Shown: positions 35,180 through 47,130 of the stretch, one piece after another | Layout: each line of letters begins with the position of its first letter | Numbering within the stretch: position 1 is the stretch's first letter | Assembly (NCBI RefSeq): GCF_000237925.1 | Contig: NC_031498.1 | Location: 20,174,837 to 20,238,836 of the forward strand | Length of the DNA: 64,000 nucleotides | Direction: 5' to 3' | Source of the DNA: Schistosoma mansoni | Lineage: Eukaryota; Platyhelminthes; Trematoda; Strigeidida; Schistosomatidae | Position numbers and translations under genes: made by a program | Notes under the pieces: model-generated | Database searches by the model: none | What the model was told of the DNA's origin: nothing | Seen by the model: the letters and a program-made list of their open reading frames with translations, nothing else

Positions 35180-37695
35180 AAGGCAATGTCGAGGCAGTAC
35201 TCACAGTATGCACATATGCCAAAAAGAGACTGATGGTTTGGAAATCCATTGATTGATATGGATTCTAAGATTTTAAAATAGTAAATGATGTATGAGTGTA
35301 TGTTAAACACGCTTAACATTAGCGTTTGTTCATCACAGAAATTTACTGAACTGCTATAAACCTTCCTTAAAGAGATAACACAACTTTGACTTATCATATT
35401 TATACCAAAGAAGAATACGAATAATCTGGTGTGTGAATATTTCTGTTCAAACAAATTACATTGATTGACGTTAACACAAGGTATGCTCAACTCATGATCT
35501 AGAGTGGTCAAATAATTCAGATATTTGTACACAGGTTAACCAAGTACATCGTCTATGTAGCCAAATTTAGACAAAATAAATAAGCGTCTAATATTTAGAC
35601 AGCTTCGATTTCAGTGGCTTAAAATTCAAAGCAACGCTTGCTATGTTTAACATCAAGTGTTGTATCTGAAAGCTTGAAATGATTCACCTTCCGCTATTTG
35701 TACAACTCAGGTTAAAGATGTCGACAGAAATGTCATCGTGTAATAATTGGTCTGGCAAGGCTTAAATCATTTGATATTGTCACTGGATACTTAGTTATTT
35801 TGAGACTTTAGCTTTACTACTCATATACTTATCAGTAACATATCATTATCAATAAATATAACTTCGAATGTAGACAAAATTTTATATGTTAACATCATTT
35901 ACTATGTAAACATGTTTGTGGAACAATTGGAATACCACAGTTTACATAAACTATTTGTTAACATTTTTTTCTTTTAAAATCAGATATGTACAAGTTTCGA
36001 ATAAAATTACATTTATTACTTCATTTTATACTTCGGTAAATATTGAGTATGCTTCTCTGTTTCGAATGTTGTTAGTAGTATTTTGGTTTTGACTTGACAA
36101 ACTATGAAATGTCCCAGTAAGTCTATCGTAGTTTAATCACATTCGCACATTTCCAGATAAACTAGTTCAGTATTAAGATATTTAACTGTAGTAATGAGTG
36201 ATGTGGTGCATTGAGTTTCTGAAGGAACGTACATATTTTGAAAGTAACGAAAAGATTTTGTTGAAGACTTAATAAATAATAATAATAATAAAACATCAGT
36301 AAGGGGATATTTGTCCATTCTATTTGACCGTCAAAAATCTCTGAAGCTAGTGAATAACTTTAAAGGGAATTTCTCAAACTCTTAGTCGGAATCTGTAACC
36401 GTTGGAAAGCAGTTGCCAAAGGATAACATTAAGTTGGGTAAGAAAATGTGGAAATAGCGAGTATTCGATTGTTACTAACTAGTTTAAATTAACCACCCTC
36501 GTTGCAAAACTAAAGTTCTAGGTTAATTTCATAATATTCTTTTTTGAACATTAAGGAATACATATTATTTGAGCGGAACTTTAGTCAGTCAGCTGTCGTC
36601 AACGTAGAGTCTTGAGTAGATGTTCATTGGCTAATGTCGCTATACTGTATTAGCCCGAATAAGATGAACAACGAAAGAGATTAAAGTAATATAAAGTCAG
36701 TGAAAATTAAAAAGGCTGAAAACCAAGAATATGTTTCGAAAAGACAATCTGTAAAAGTACTTATAATGGAATGTAGGAACTCAAGATTAACCAGATGATA
36801 AAGCGTAATTGCATCAGTGGTACTGTGAGCCATGTCACCTACAGTATTCAACTTCTGATCGTGATTATTGCATGGAACCCAATGGAATTTCAGCAGTCGA
36901 AAAATCGACAGTGATTAATTGAATAGCTATTACATGCAGTTTCAAGTGAACCAACGGGATATTTATAGATCATACATAACTATTTCTCATTTTGTCTCCA
37001 GAGGAAAATACCTTATGATCAATATAATCTTATTTATTTGTACTAAACACTAGATTAGTCTATTTTATCATTAAACTATCATTGACTGATCAGATAAATC
37101 GATTAGATTCATCTCATTCTTGTTTTGCTTTTGTGAATTGATCGTAAGAGAAAAAAAATAACGCCAAGTCATCGATACTTAACATGTTATATTCATAGTT
37201 TTCTCAATCAATAATGAATTTGAATGTGTATTAGATTAAATTGATCTCATTGGAATTTATTTGTTGAAGATAGTAAACTTTAGGTTACTCTATATACAAT
37301 GATCGTTGTCAAAATAAACTATGTTTCTTCTTTCTAGTTTAGTAAAAGTTTGAATAAGTGATTCAATATTTTCTTCAAAAAATTCAACGATAACCAGTTT
37401 CGTTTTTCTACGGTCTCATGTATGCGAATTTGTAAAACAAAACAAAAAATATGAAGAAATATCCTCAGGTGGCATATTTAAAAAAGACTTTTCGATAGTT
37501 TCAGCTAAGAGGTGAATATTTGGTTAAGATGAGGAAAAAAAATAATTGAATGTTATCATTCAGTATTTCTGTCACTTACTTCATGAAGTAATTTTTTTCA
37601 AATTAACCAGTCCTTTACTTACATATTGTAGAAGCTAAGCAACTAAGCTAGCAGACTGCTGATTTCTGTCGCTTTTTTAAAACAAATGAATTTTG
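35180..37695. other. AT-rich stretch, no gene recognised
   Basis: An AAT-repeat tract at 36275-36291 and a possible tRNA-like/RTE-2 3' scrap at about 36790-36900 (gtgagccatgtcacctac). Nothing else placed. Confidence 0.35.
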
Positions 37696-37701
37696 TTCAT
37701 A

Positions 37702-37895
37702 GTTGAAATCATGAGTCAATTGAAGCTAGACCACCAGAGAAAACCTGGAAGCACTGGACGGCCGTTTCATCCTGTTGTAGGACTCCTCAGTGGCAGTGCG
37801 CATCCACGATCCCACCTCGCGAGATTCGAACCCAGGACCTACCAGTCTCGCGTCAGAGCACTTAACCGACATCAACTCACTGCAGACAATTGGTG
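37702..37895 (-). mobile_element. SINE-B, left member of a head-to-head pair
   Basis: Minus strand, from the 3' module (atcatgagtcaattgaagct on plus) through the ribozyme to the tRNA-like head (gattcgaacccaggacc on plus). Ribozyme: CTGAGGA, GTCC/GGAT, GAAA and GTC are kept, but the CCA insertion after GCACTG is present, as in the copies at 34.1 and 44.6 kb. Confidence 0.75.
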
Positions 37896-37896
37896 A

Positions 37897-38173
37897 ACGG
37901 TTGCTAAAACTTCGTGGATTGGTTGAAGTTAGACATTAACAAAATTGGATGCCGGTTCAGTGGTCTATCGGTTAAGTGTTCTGGCACGAGACTGGTGGGT
38001 CCTGGGTTCGAATCTCATGAGGCAAAATCGCGGATGCGCACTGCTCAGGAGTCCCATGCCAGGATGAAACGGCCGTCCAGTGCTTCCAGGTTTTCCCTGG
38101 TGGTCTAGCTTCAACTGACTCATGATTTCAACTATGAAAGTACTGAAATCTCCACAAAACCCCTTCTGATCTA
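37897..38173 (+). mobile_element. SINE-B, right member of a head-to-head pair
   Basis: Plus-strand copy starting about 10 bases after the minus-strand one: ttcgtggattggttgaagtt, ggttcagtggtctatcggtt, gggttcgaatctc, ribozyme region, 3' module to accccttctgat. The core reads CTCAGGA (inactive), the same change as in the 32.4-kb copy. Confidence 0.78.
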
Positions 38174-38174
38174 A

Positions 38175-40840
38175 AATGAATTTTGGTCAACAGTTTCTTG
38201 CAAACACATTACTTCAAAAATAATCGAGAATCTTTCTAAGGGATGGTTTGTGTTTGGTTAAACTACATGTTGTTAAGCTAATCTATTATTTTAAGATGAC
38301 AGGATCTAAATTCTAGTTCAAGTGAAACCTACTTGCATTCCAGTGATTAGGCTACACAACAGCCAACTCAGTAGTACTAGTGTAAAAACAGTTGACTTAG
38401 TAAATCCATATGTTGAGTGTGGAACTAATAAACATGTTAACTGTCTGGGAAACTAGTATTGATCAACTAGAAAATAACATGAAGATAAGCCATGTGAGAA
38501 GTTCATTATATTAGCTCTGGTTAGTCCTTTCTATTGAGCCTGATTAAGAGTTCCTTCGGTAAACTTCGACTGAAGCGATAGATGTTTTGTAGGAATATTC
38601 AAAGTCTCTTCTGCCTTGTTTACTGAATATATGTTATATACTAAACATAAGTTTCCATTTATGCCAAAGAATTTACAATACCGTGAAACGTGGTTCCAAT
38701 AGTAGTGATTCCTTTCACTCATTTATTTTAAAATTAATTAAATTATTCACACATCTGAAGCAGGTGACGAGTTATTACTGTCTTGAAATTGGACGAGATG
38801 CTGGTACATTGGATTCTGTTTATTCGGTTAGCAAATTGGAAACGAAAATATTTTAAAGTTAAGATTCAATGTTATAGAATCCTTAGTCATTTATTCGTTC
38901 TTAAGTATTTATGATCATTACTGGCCAGAAATTAGTACATACTATCTAGTTTCTTTGCTTAATATTATTTTTGAGTTTATTAATTCTTTCGACAGTGATA
39001 ATCATCAATGCATCTAGGTCATGAACAAAAACGATCGATTGTAAACTTCTGTCTAGACATTGCTCTATACAGCTTAAATGAAAACCGATTGTTATTTTTA
39101 CGTATCAATACATATCTGGAAATAAAAGTAGAGAATGAAAATTTTTTTATGAAAATGAAGCACTGTCAAACATGAAATAGATTCACAGAGTAATTAAGTG
39201 ACATTATGCAAAACAATACCAATCAGAAAAAAACTTAGGACAATAACTGATCTTTCAGATTGACTTGATCAGTGTCATATTGTCTAGTCCTTAGTGCTTA
39301 TTAAATCCTATCAATTAAGTTTCAGTAAATGTACTAGACTAAGAGATTAGACTTTGTATCAGCTTTCGCCTAATACTAGTTGGTTGGAGGTAATAACTTG
39401 GATGCTATGAACTTAGGTTTGAGCTTGGTTGCCTTAATTAGTAAAGTATATCATAAGCAAATATCGACCAGCACATAGCTTATATCCAAGAGGTATCCTA
39501 AACATTACATCTTGCAAATTAATAGAAGTTAAGATGTGAATTAACAAAAAATATAATTAACCATGATATCACATTTAGGTACATCATTATCAATGAAATA
39601 AAACACAGTAATAACCATAAATCTTAAAGGGAAAGTGACGTCATTCATAGAGAAGAGGAAAATGCATGTTATATGTGGTCGGATACACTGAAAATTTGAC
39701 ATAGTCCTAACTGCATGTGCATTGTAGAATGGCAGACTTCATCTGTTTTCTATGGAAAATATGTTGGACAGCCTACATACTAAAGAGTGGAGTTTTCTTT
39801 TTCATATCATTTTATGTTCAATATATAGTGACGACTTATACTTTTTTTAGGGCTTCAGTATGTCGAGAGATCGTTTAATGTCTTGAAGAGCATTGTCACC
39901 AATAGCAAAAGTCAGTTTGGTTAACCAGAATTTATACCCGACTTGTGAGTTTGCTGAAGTAGTAATCTGGTCAAAACAATCTACTAGAGAATATTTAGGA
40001 ATGTTATGGGTTTTCCGGCTATAGCTGGTCAAAGGAATTCATATTTCTAAATGAAATAAGAAGACAGATTTTTGGGAAAGAATATTTTCTGGGATGTCTA
40101 AATTGAATTAGGCGCTGCACTGTTTTAACCAATTAAAAAACCATATGCTTTAATCACCGAGTCACAGCTTCACATGTATGATATAGGCAAATAACTAACT
40201 TTACATGAAACAAATCACTTAACTAAATGGTTTCCCTCGTTATGATTCACCAATCACTAACGTTGTGGATTACTGAAACATTTTTCGTACCAACGAAATA
40301 ATCAATAGAGAAAATTGTTTAATTCAGTTACACGACATAATGAAGTGATTATATAAAAATTCTCACCTTTCACCTTGACTTTACCATCATTAAAATTTTT
40401 TATGTATTAGTATACTAGAATATTATATGTAGTTAAAGTAAATTCCATTAAGCTGTATTATACTGTTGTGTATTTAGCATACCTTGACCTTCATTTATGG
40501 ATACTTTTAACTAAACGATACATTTTGTGGGGTAATAAATTTATGCATAAATTGTTATTATTGTAGGTTTTAGATGATCAGCTCAACTATATTTATGATA
40601 ATTATTGTAAGATGAAGAGTTCCTTCATCCGTAGACTATATGATACAGGATTATAAACACACTATTTGAGAAAAGTGACTTGCAGATAACTATTAATGCA
40701 CTCAGTAATGGCCACATTGTATCTATATAATACAGTCAGGACAGTAAGAGCTAAAGAAACATATCACTGATTACTACTCAGTGAATATTCAGTGCAACTA
40801 TCCTTGTTCTACATAACATCAGTCGCAGCCAGAATGGCTG
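38175..40840. other. AT-rich stretch, no gene recognised
   Basis: No motif, box pair or element end seen; the open frame at 39847-40032 lacks splice support. Confidence 0.35.
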
Positions 40841-40844
40841 AGTA

Positions 40845-40985
40845 ATAACACTATTGATTACAACTGGGTTGTGAAATTTGCATCCCACATAGAGTACCAT
40901 TCCCATCAACATTGTAGATACACCTTGCTGACATGTGCCAAATAACATTAAATTTAGATTTGGAGCTTTCTATAGCTTATCTTTT
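40845..40985 (+). mobile_element. Degenerate SINE-C
   Basis: gtgaaatttgcatcccacat...accttgctgacatgtgccaaataacat follows the order of the SINE-C at 48.6 kb. The ribozyme core has CTGACAT in place of CTGACGA and no GAAA. Confidence 0.45.
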
Positions 40986-41398
40986 ACCACCTTACATTAA
41001 GATATATTTTATTTCTTATGTTGGATTAACATGCGTTGGCACAAATTCATAGATGATCGGTGATAATCACTGACCAATACACCAAGAGACCTATGTTCAT
41101 ATTTAAGAAAGAACACGAATACTTCTTTAATAATTTAAATATTTCCTGATTAATGAACTTCGAGTAGTAAGAAAAAATGCAGATTCAACACATTCTACTG
41201 ATTACCCATCGACCATTCAATAGGTTTTGTATAGTATGCTAAAGAAATTATTTGAAAACTGTATAAAGTAAGGAGACAAGTTAAAATAACACATGTATTC
41301 ATATGAATCATATTTGTTTTCAACAATGAAACAATTATGTCCTTCTCATCATATATTTTTTCTATCTAGTAATTTGACGACAAATTTGTAAAGTTTAT

Positions 41399-41451
41399 TC
41401 AATAATAATAATAATAATAATAGAAATAGAAATAATAATAATAATAATAGT
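41399..41451. repeat. AAT/AAAT microsatellite
   Basis: Repeated aat units interrupted by agaaatagaaat, about 50 nt. Confidence 0.9.
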
Positions 41452-41628
41452 GATACATGGGCTTTAATCATAACAATCGGTGTTGCATTCCTTTCATAAA
41501 CCAAAACAATATAAATTCACTTTTTGTTTGCTTGTATCTTCTTATTGTTGTCTAGGACTGCAATTGATCAGTCTCTGGTTGGTATATGTGCATTCTGTGC
41601 GTATTGCCTTAAGTCACAAGCTTTATAA

Positions 41629-41722
41629 GCAAAGACGGACAGTGGTTAGCAGTGGAATCCAGGACGTGCGTTCCGTTTTACTTGGGACTTGTCAGCTGGA
41701 TGTAACTGCATCCCAGTGTTGA
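41629..41722 (-). mobile_element. Truncated SINE-A, ribozyme disabled
   Basis: Minus strand: the ribozyme and tail region only; the tRNA-like head is missing. The core reads CTGACAA and GGAA replaces GAAA, two inactivating changes, although the helix I partners ATCCAG/CTGGAT are intact. Confidence 0.65.
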
Positions 41723-42199
41723 TGTTCACGCACAGTATAAATTTATTTTACGTTTTCAACATTATTCAATCTATTTGCTCATGGAACTATTTTTTAATAT
41801 CTATTCATCTTTTTACGTTTTAGACTAAATACTGTCATTGCTTATATTCAATAAAATAAAAGGATTAGTTTGGTGTTCAGTTGAGCAGTTACATATTTGA
41901 ACAATTTTTTTACTACGTCTTGTTATAAGGTTTGTCAACTTATATTTATAGCAGAACCACTAATTGTACGTTATTTTGTTTGAAGACGTTTCAGCAGAGA
42001 AAATTTTCTGGACGACTATTTCATTTATTAGAGCTATAAAATTATATTTAGTGTTACTTTCTTTTACATATAGTCTATAACAGTCTATGGTATAAATAGA
42101 AAACTATTGCGTCACTAACAGAGGTAATAAAGTCAGTCAGCATTTAAAGTTATTCAATAGTCAAGGGGTAGTATAAAAGTTGAGTGATATATAGGTGTT

Positions 42200-43075
42200 G
42201 TTAAAAATCTGAAGAACAATAGTATCATAACCTAAGACTTGTATGGCCAAATATGTCCAATGGTATCGATCATCCCGCGCTCATATAGATTACCGAAAGC
42301 ACATAAACTTGGTTTACCGTTACATCTTATTTTGGACATGTCTAATTCACCATACAACCGAATTGCCCAATGACTGGCTGGAAAATTGGAACCACTTAGA
42401 AGGCAAATATCTAAATATTTTGTTCATCATAATTTCAATTTACTGATAGTATTAAGAATACTAGTACTTCCGATAAACTCATGTTCTCACTTGACGTTAG
42501 TTCTCTGTTCACCAGCATACCTTTAACTGAAACTATATGCTACATATGTGATTTGATTGATTCTAACAATAAAGATATAGGCCTACCGACTGACAACTTG
42601 AAAGAACTATTGTTACATTACACTTTTAATTTCCAATTCAGGTTCAACAGTGAATTATCTAAACAAAGAGATGGGATCGCAATGGGGTCTCCATTGGGCC
42701 AAATCTTAGCAGACTGTTTTATGTTAAAGTTGGTAAACAACCAACTTAGCTGGATCATCAATCGATTTAATCTATGTATAAGATATATGGACGACACGTT
42801 TAACAGTGGACAAAAATGGAACGGCCAGCTGACCAATTTCTATAGCTGGGTTCCACTAAGCAGAAAGGGGAATCTTATTCACTCTCTATGTTATCGAACA
42901 CATTACACATGTAGTACTGAACGCATCGACAAAGAACTTGGCTATTGGCTTTCATCAACTTGCTCTATCCATGATGTAAGTGAGATGACTATTTGCCTAC
43001 CAAAGAGCGGCTGTACAATGAAAAAGTCGGTGCTCTGTTACCATACAGCTGTAAAACAAGGCCCATTACACTAGG
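42200..43075 (+). pseudogene. Penelope-like element reverse transcriptase (degraded)
   Basis: The plus strand shows Penelope-type reverse transcriptase motifs in order. First comes YRLPKAHKLGLPLHLILD (42265-42330, one frame, broken by a TGA soon after). From 42481 follow MFSLDVSSLFTSIPLTETI, DGIAMGSPLGQILADCF and the catalytic RYMDDTF; the expected YxDD is present as YMDD. The tail then becomes noisy (LSRKGNLIHSLCYRTH) up to a stop at 43073. Penelope elements normally continue into a GIY-YIG endonuclease, which is not seen here. At least one frameshift and one nonsense change make it a dead copy. Confidence 0.88.
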
Positions 43076-43079
43076 ATGT

Positions 43080-44095
43080 ATATATAGGGTGGAATGTTAC
43101 TTGATAATAATGGAGCCCCCAAATGAATATTGTTCAGGTTAAGTGTAAAGGTTTAAGTAGAAGTTGCAGATCAGTTGATAAATTTGTAGAAATACATCAC
43201 TACGTCAGTGAGGGGCAGATCATGGATACCCATCCTGACATACAGTGCTGACTGGCATAAGATTAGTTTCAAAGAAAGCCACCAAATGAAGACTTATCAC
43301 TGCTTCACGAGGTTACTGATTGTTGACGTGAGAAGCATGGGAATATGTAGGCTTCGCGGCTGAGGCTTGATCTGAAATCATCATCTATTGTAGAAAACTT
43401 TAGCAGCCCTATATCTAAATTCAGTTAGATCGTGTGATGATCCTATTGAAATACACATTCCGCCAACCCTCGTATAAAATTATCAACTTAACTCGCGTTA
43501 GTGAATAACGGAATTAAATAAGTCTAGTACGAAAATGAAGTTTGAATGCATATATTTCATACGATCGTTGGTCTGAACAGACAATCAGAGAGACGGAGCG
43601 AAGGAAGCGGAGAGGAGCGAAACTAAATGACGCGCAGTGGAGAAGGAGAGTGAGACAACTCAGTTTAGCTAAGCGTGAATCGATATTTATAGTCAAACAA
43701 AAATAAGTTACAAACATGTGATGAATAGGATAAGAAGTGCACACACAGACGCTCATATAAAGACAGTCAAGGTTGATAAGCGAATAATCAACAAGGTCAA
43801 AATGTGACTCAAGAAGAACGGATAAATTGGGCTGTTCGGAGGCTTGAATAACCTATGTGGGCTAGACTTAGCAACCGACACTACAAAACATTTAGTGACA
43901 TAGTCTAAAACAAGTTGTAGTCTTTGTTTTTTATTATACTTCAAATTGATTACATACGTTGCATTCTGCCTTTCATACTTTTCGAAAAACGTTTCTTATT
44001 TTCCCACTAAAATTGACTTCAATGCTTTCCATTTTATTAATTTCTAGTTTCCGTTCTGATTTAAGACATGGGATCTTGAACCGATACACATTTAT
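43080..44095. other. Unassigned repeat-like tract, no gene
   Basis: 43540-43700 is purine-rich on plus (gagagacggagcgaaggaagcgg) and of higher G+C; it reads like retroelement untranslated or LTR sequence, but I find no paired copy here. The remainder is AT-rich. Confidence 0.3.
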
Positions 44096-44099
44096 AATA

Positions 44100-44230
44100 G
44101 GTTCTCTATACTATCCACAACTGTGGTGTGCGCTACTGATGCCGATAGATATAAGTAATATATATCATCAATCGTAAGTGAAATCCCTGGAGGCAGAAGG
44201 TTAAGAAGATCGAAGAAAAGACAACGAGAA
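44100..44230 (+). repeat. Dispersed repeat, related to 3575-3870
   Basis: tgtgcgctactgatgccgatag...gaggcagaaggttaagaag aligns with the reverse complement of 3680-3840. Old copy, no frame. Confidence 0.5.
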
Positions 44231-44444
44231 CAAAAGATGATAAGTGCGGAAGCGAAGGGACAATAAATTTTGAGACGATTGATATTTTGCAAATAAAGTA
44301 TTTAATGTAAGGTTCTCAGATTTTACTAAGAGATTTTGTAATTTCGTATTCAAATACATACTATTATCACCACTGGTGTTCTCGTTCTGTACATAACTGA
44401 CATGATAGACTACAGATCTACCAATTTTTTTAGATTAACAACTC

Positions 44445-44720
44445 ACTGAAGACAATTGGTGAACGGTTGCTCAAACTTCGTGGATTGGTTGAAGTTAGAC
44501 ATTAACAAAATTGGATGCCGGTTCAGTGGTCTATCGGTTAAGTGCTCTGGCGCGAGACTGGTAGATCCTGGGTTCGAATCTCGCGAGGTGGGATCGTGAA
44601 TGCGCACTGCCACTGAGGAGTCCCATAATAAAACGAAACGGCCGTCCAGCGGTTTCAGGTTTTCTCTGGTGGTCTAGCTTCAATTGACTCATGATTTCAA
44701 CTATGAAAAATATCTAATAC
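44445..44720 (+). mobile_element. SINE-B
   Basis: Nearly the same start as the 37.9-kb copy (caactcactgaagacaatt), tRNA-like head with gggttcgaatctcgcg, ribozyme region and 3' module to tgatttcaactatgaaaa. The ribozyme core CTGAGGA, GAAA and GTC remain, but helix II is broken (GTCC against AAAC) and the CCA insertion is present. Confidence 0.78.
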
Positions 44721-45284
44721 AATATAAATTACCTAACAGGAGGAATATAAAAGCAAAATTATATATGAACTATTAATTATTTATTAATTCACCATTAACA
44801 AAATGAATATTTTTAAGCTAAAGAAAATTCCTTTGTCATTATTAAATCATAATCATATACTTAAGTTGAAATCATTCACGATCAGATCATCCAGTTTTGA
44901 AGGGTTATTGGTGTAATACACATCATTCAATAAGTTGCATTCATTTCATTTAATTAGAACAAAATCTAAAATGTATGCTATGTAGCTTTATTATTCACGG
45001 TGTAAATTGTAGCTAAATATTCCTCTCTTTGTATTATTATCATCGAAACAAACGAGTGTTTATTACAATTTAATAATCATAATATCACTTCCAGAATATT
45101 CACATGTGATAAACATACAGGCCTATTCTAATATGTGTAACATACAATAATCGATTTTTTACCAATAACACATCCCATCACAATAGATAGATTATATTCC
45201 ATATAAAATAGAATTGATTATTTTAAATTACTCATGACTAAATTTGATCCTATTCCAGACTTACATTTATAAGTTTAGTTGAAA

Positions 45285-45292
45285 TATATATA
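45285..45292 (+). promoter_or_regulatory. Possible TATA box of the NOL4-like gene
   Basis: TATATATA 40 nt before the ATG at 45332; it would imply a very short leader. AT-rich context, so tentative. Confidence 0.35.
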
Positions 45293-45331
45293 GACTGGGT
45301 CATTATTTATCACAGTTACACTGGTTAAACT

Positions 45332-46532
45332 ATGGAGAATCACTATTTAAAATCGAATGAAGCAAAGTTATATTTAAACAATTCTACCCTGTTAACAAAA
45401 GGTATACAAACTATTAAAAAAGAAGAAAACAATTGTAATGTCAATGATAATAACAGCCTAAATTCAGAAATAATCTCCGTCAGTTCTGTAAGTTTATATT
45501 GGCTTATTAAAATCCTATTATCTTTATTCAAAAAGGATATTAACAGCAGTTGTCCTGTTGATTACTTCACTCTTGCAGAGACTGGTGAATTTTCCGAGAT
45601 TATGAAGCAAGACATTATGGTATTTCAAATATGTAATAAATTTAAGTCAATTTAGTTGCCTTCACACTTAATTTCCAATCAGGAGACTATTGAGAGGAAA
45701 AAGTATTCTGAGAGGGAGATTACTTACAATGTAAGTTCTATTGTTATAATCTTACTTTTACTTTCTTTCCTGTTAAATAAGCTCTTATTACGTAGACTAG
45801 TTGATGAATATCTTGACAGGAAAATCACTTACTCACACCAACCAAAGTATATACTGGGTGTTCTGAAATGTGTACTGGAGAGGAATTTCCCTGAATTCAG
45901 TGATTCATTTCATCGTGAAAGAATATGCGCTTATCTGAAAGCATGCAGACGTAACGCCAAAAGAAAGAATGGTGAACCGTATGTGAGAATGAGTGCACGT
46001 TATCTAAGTTCTGGAAAGGCGTCCAGTTTGGCTGAAACAATTTACCTGAAAGAGCACAGTTATTTAAACAATATGATTTCAGTGAGTGATTATCTGTAGA
46101 AATGAATAATGACAATTTTAGAGTGCGAAAGACAATAAGTTGGTTGCGCAAGCAGCACCGATGAGTGGTTATCATGAGATCACTGAAAATGAGATCCAAA
46201 ACACAAACAAGCTCATTCATCATCAATTACAATTACATGAATCTCATATCCAACAGGTTGACCCACAAATTACCACTCACACGACGAGCTATAATGATGA
46301 CAATATGAAGATTAACAACAGTTATGATATTCCTGTAAATTCCGATGAAGAGATTCCTACTTCATTGAATTCTGCTTCTCAACAAGTGAGTGAATTCATT
46401 AATATCTGCCTATTTAATTATGATGTATAGAACATAGATGGAATTGCATTTGTGAAATTACTAGAGCAAACAGCTGAATTTCTTCAACTAATAGCCAATC
46501 GTCTAGATGCTGGTCAAGAAATGTTTCCCTAA
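45332..46532 (+). CDS. NOL4: NOL4-family protein, complete six-exon gene with micro-introns
   Basis: The exons are 45332-45487, 45536-45619, 45656-45730, 45782-46081, 46140-46385 and 46431-46532 (52+28+25+100+82+33 = 320 residues). The introns are 48, 36, 51, 58 and 45 nt, all GT..AG and all phase 0. The start ATG follows an in-frame TAA by one codon. Exon 4 holds the conserved region: RRLVDEYLDRKITYSHQPK, then RNFPEFS and ERICAYLKACRRNAKR. This matches the C-terminal block of vertebrate NOL4/NOL4L (VDExLDR...QPK...FPE...YLKxCRR). Exon 6 gives a helical tail, FVKLLEQTAEFLQLIANRL, like the C-terminus of that family. The role of NOL4 is poorly known; vertebrate members are nuclear, so a nuclear role here is inference. 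The protein is about half the vertebrate length and lacks the usual N-terminal half. Intron 3 is a multiple of three without a stop, so retention would insert 17 hydrophobic residues. Confidence 0.82.
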
Positions 46533-46538
46533 AATAAA
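46533..46538 (+). promoter_or_regulatory. Polyadenylation signal abutting the stop codon
   Basis: AATAAA begins at the base after the TAA stop (46530-46532), implying a 3' untranslated region of only some 15-25 nt if used. No other AATAAA was noted close by. Confidence 0.45.
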
Positions 46539-46739
46539 CTTAATAATGTCGAATCATAAACTGTATAATTTAGATACATTATTTGTTCATGATGTTCATA
46601 CTCTCTTTTGAAGTGTTTAATTATTACTGAAGTTTGCTCGTAAGCAAATATTCTTTTTTTAAGCACTAATACTGTCGTTTCTGTAGGTGTTACATTTCAG
46701 AATTATGTAACGGATTTTAGCTAAACATAATCAACGTAG

Positions 46740-46990
46740 AGCCTAGAACAAAAGTACATTACTCCAAGCTGCGACACCGCGTTAGCATGATGAGATAAAA
46801 TTGGTCAAATGAATGACAAATGAGTAGAAATAATGTAATAGCAATCGTATTCAGACATACTAAACATTGAGAATATGTTTTGGAAAGATGGAATGAAAAC
46901 CCATATACAAAAGAACGCTGTAACTGAAGATTAGGAGTGAATGTATTTGCTCCATCATGATTGATTCTGAACCATCTCACCCAACGTATA
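46740..46990 (-). mobile_element. RTE-2-type 3' untranslated remnant
   Basis: On the minus strand tgggtgagatggttcagaatc...atggagcaaatacattc corresponds to the RTE-2 3' region at 63.4-63.6 kb (tgggtgacatggcttaggatc...). No coding part. The minus-strand open frame here is untranslated sequence. Confidence 0.5.
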
Positions 46991-47011
46991 TAACGATTTT
47001 ACTACTTACAG

Positions 47012-47130
47012 GTCCCGCACTTTGACTGTGTGAGGACTAGTTAAACTAGTCAGGAGCCAAACCGAAGAAGGCGGGTCTTGGTTCGAATCTGTGATCCAAT
47101 AATTGAAAGCAAGAAATGACTTAATTCCTT
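47012..47130 (+). repeat. tRNA-like repeat without ribozyme
   Basis: Contains ttggttcgaatctgtg (B-box-like). The layout matches 47905-48030 and 61775-61915 (an 'accaaaccgaag' type middle and a B box). No tRNA clover-leaf can be drawn. Confidence 0.45.

Noticed and set aside
35026-35532. 168-codon minus-strand open frame
   Set aside because: Its C-terminal third is SINE-A sequence and the rest AT-rich, with no motif.
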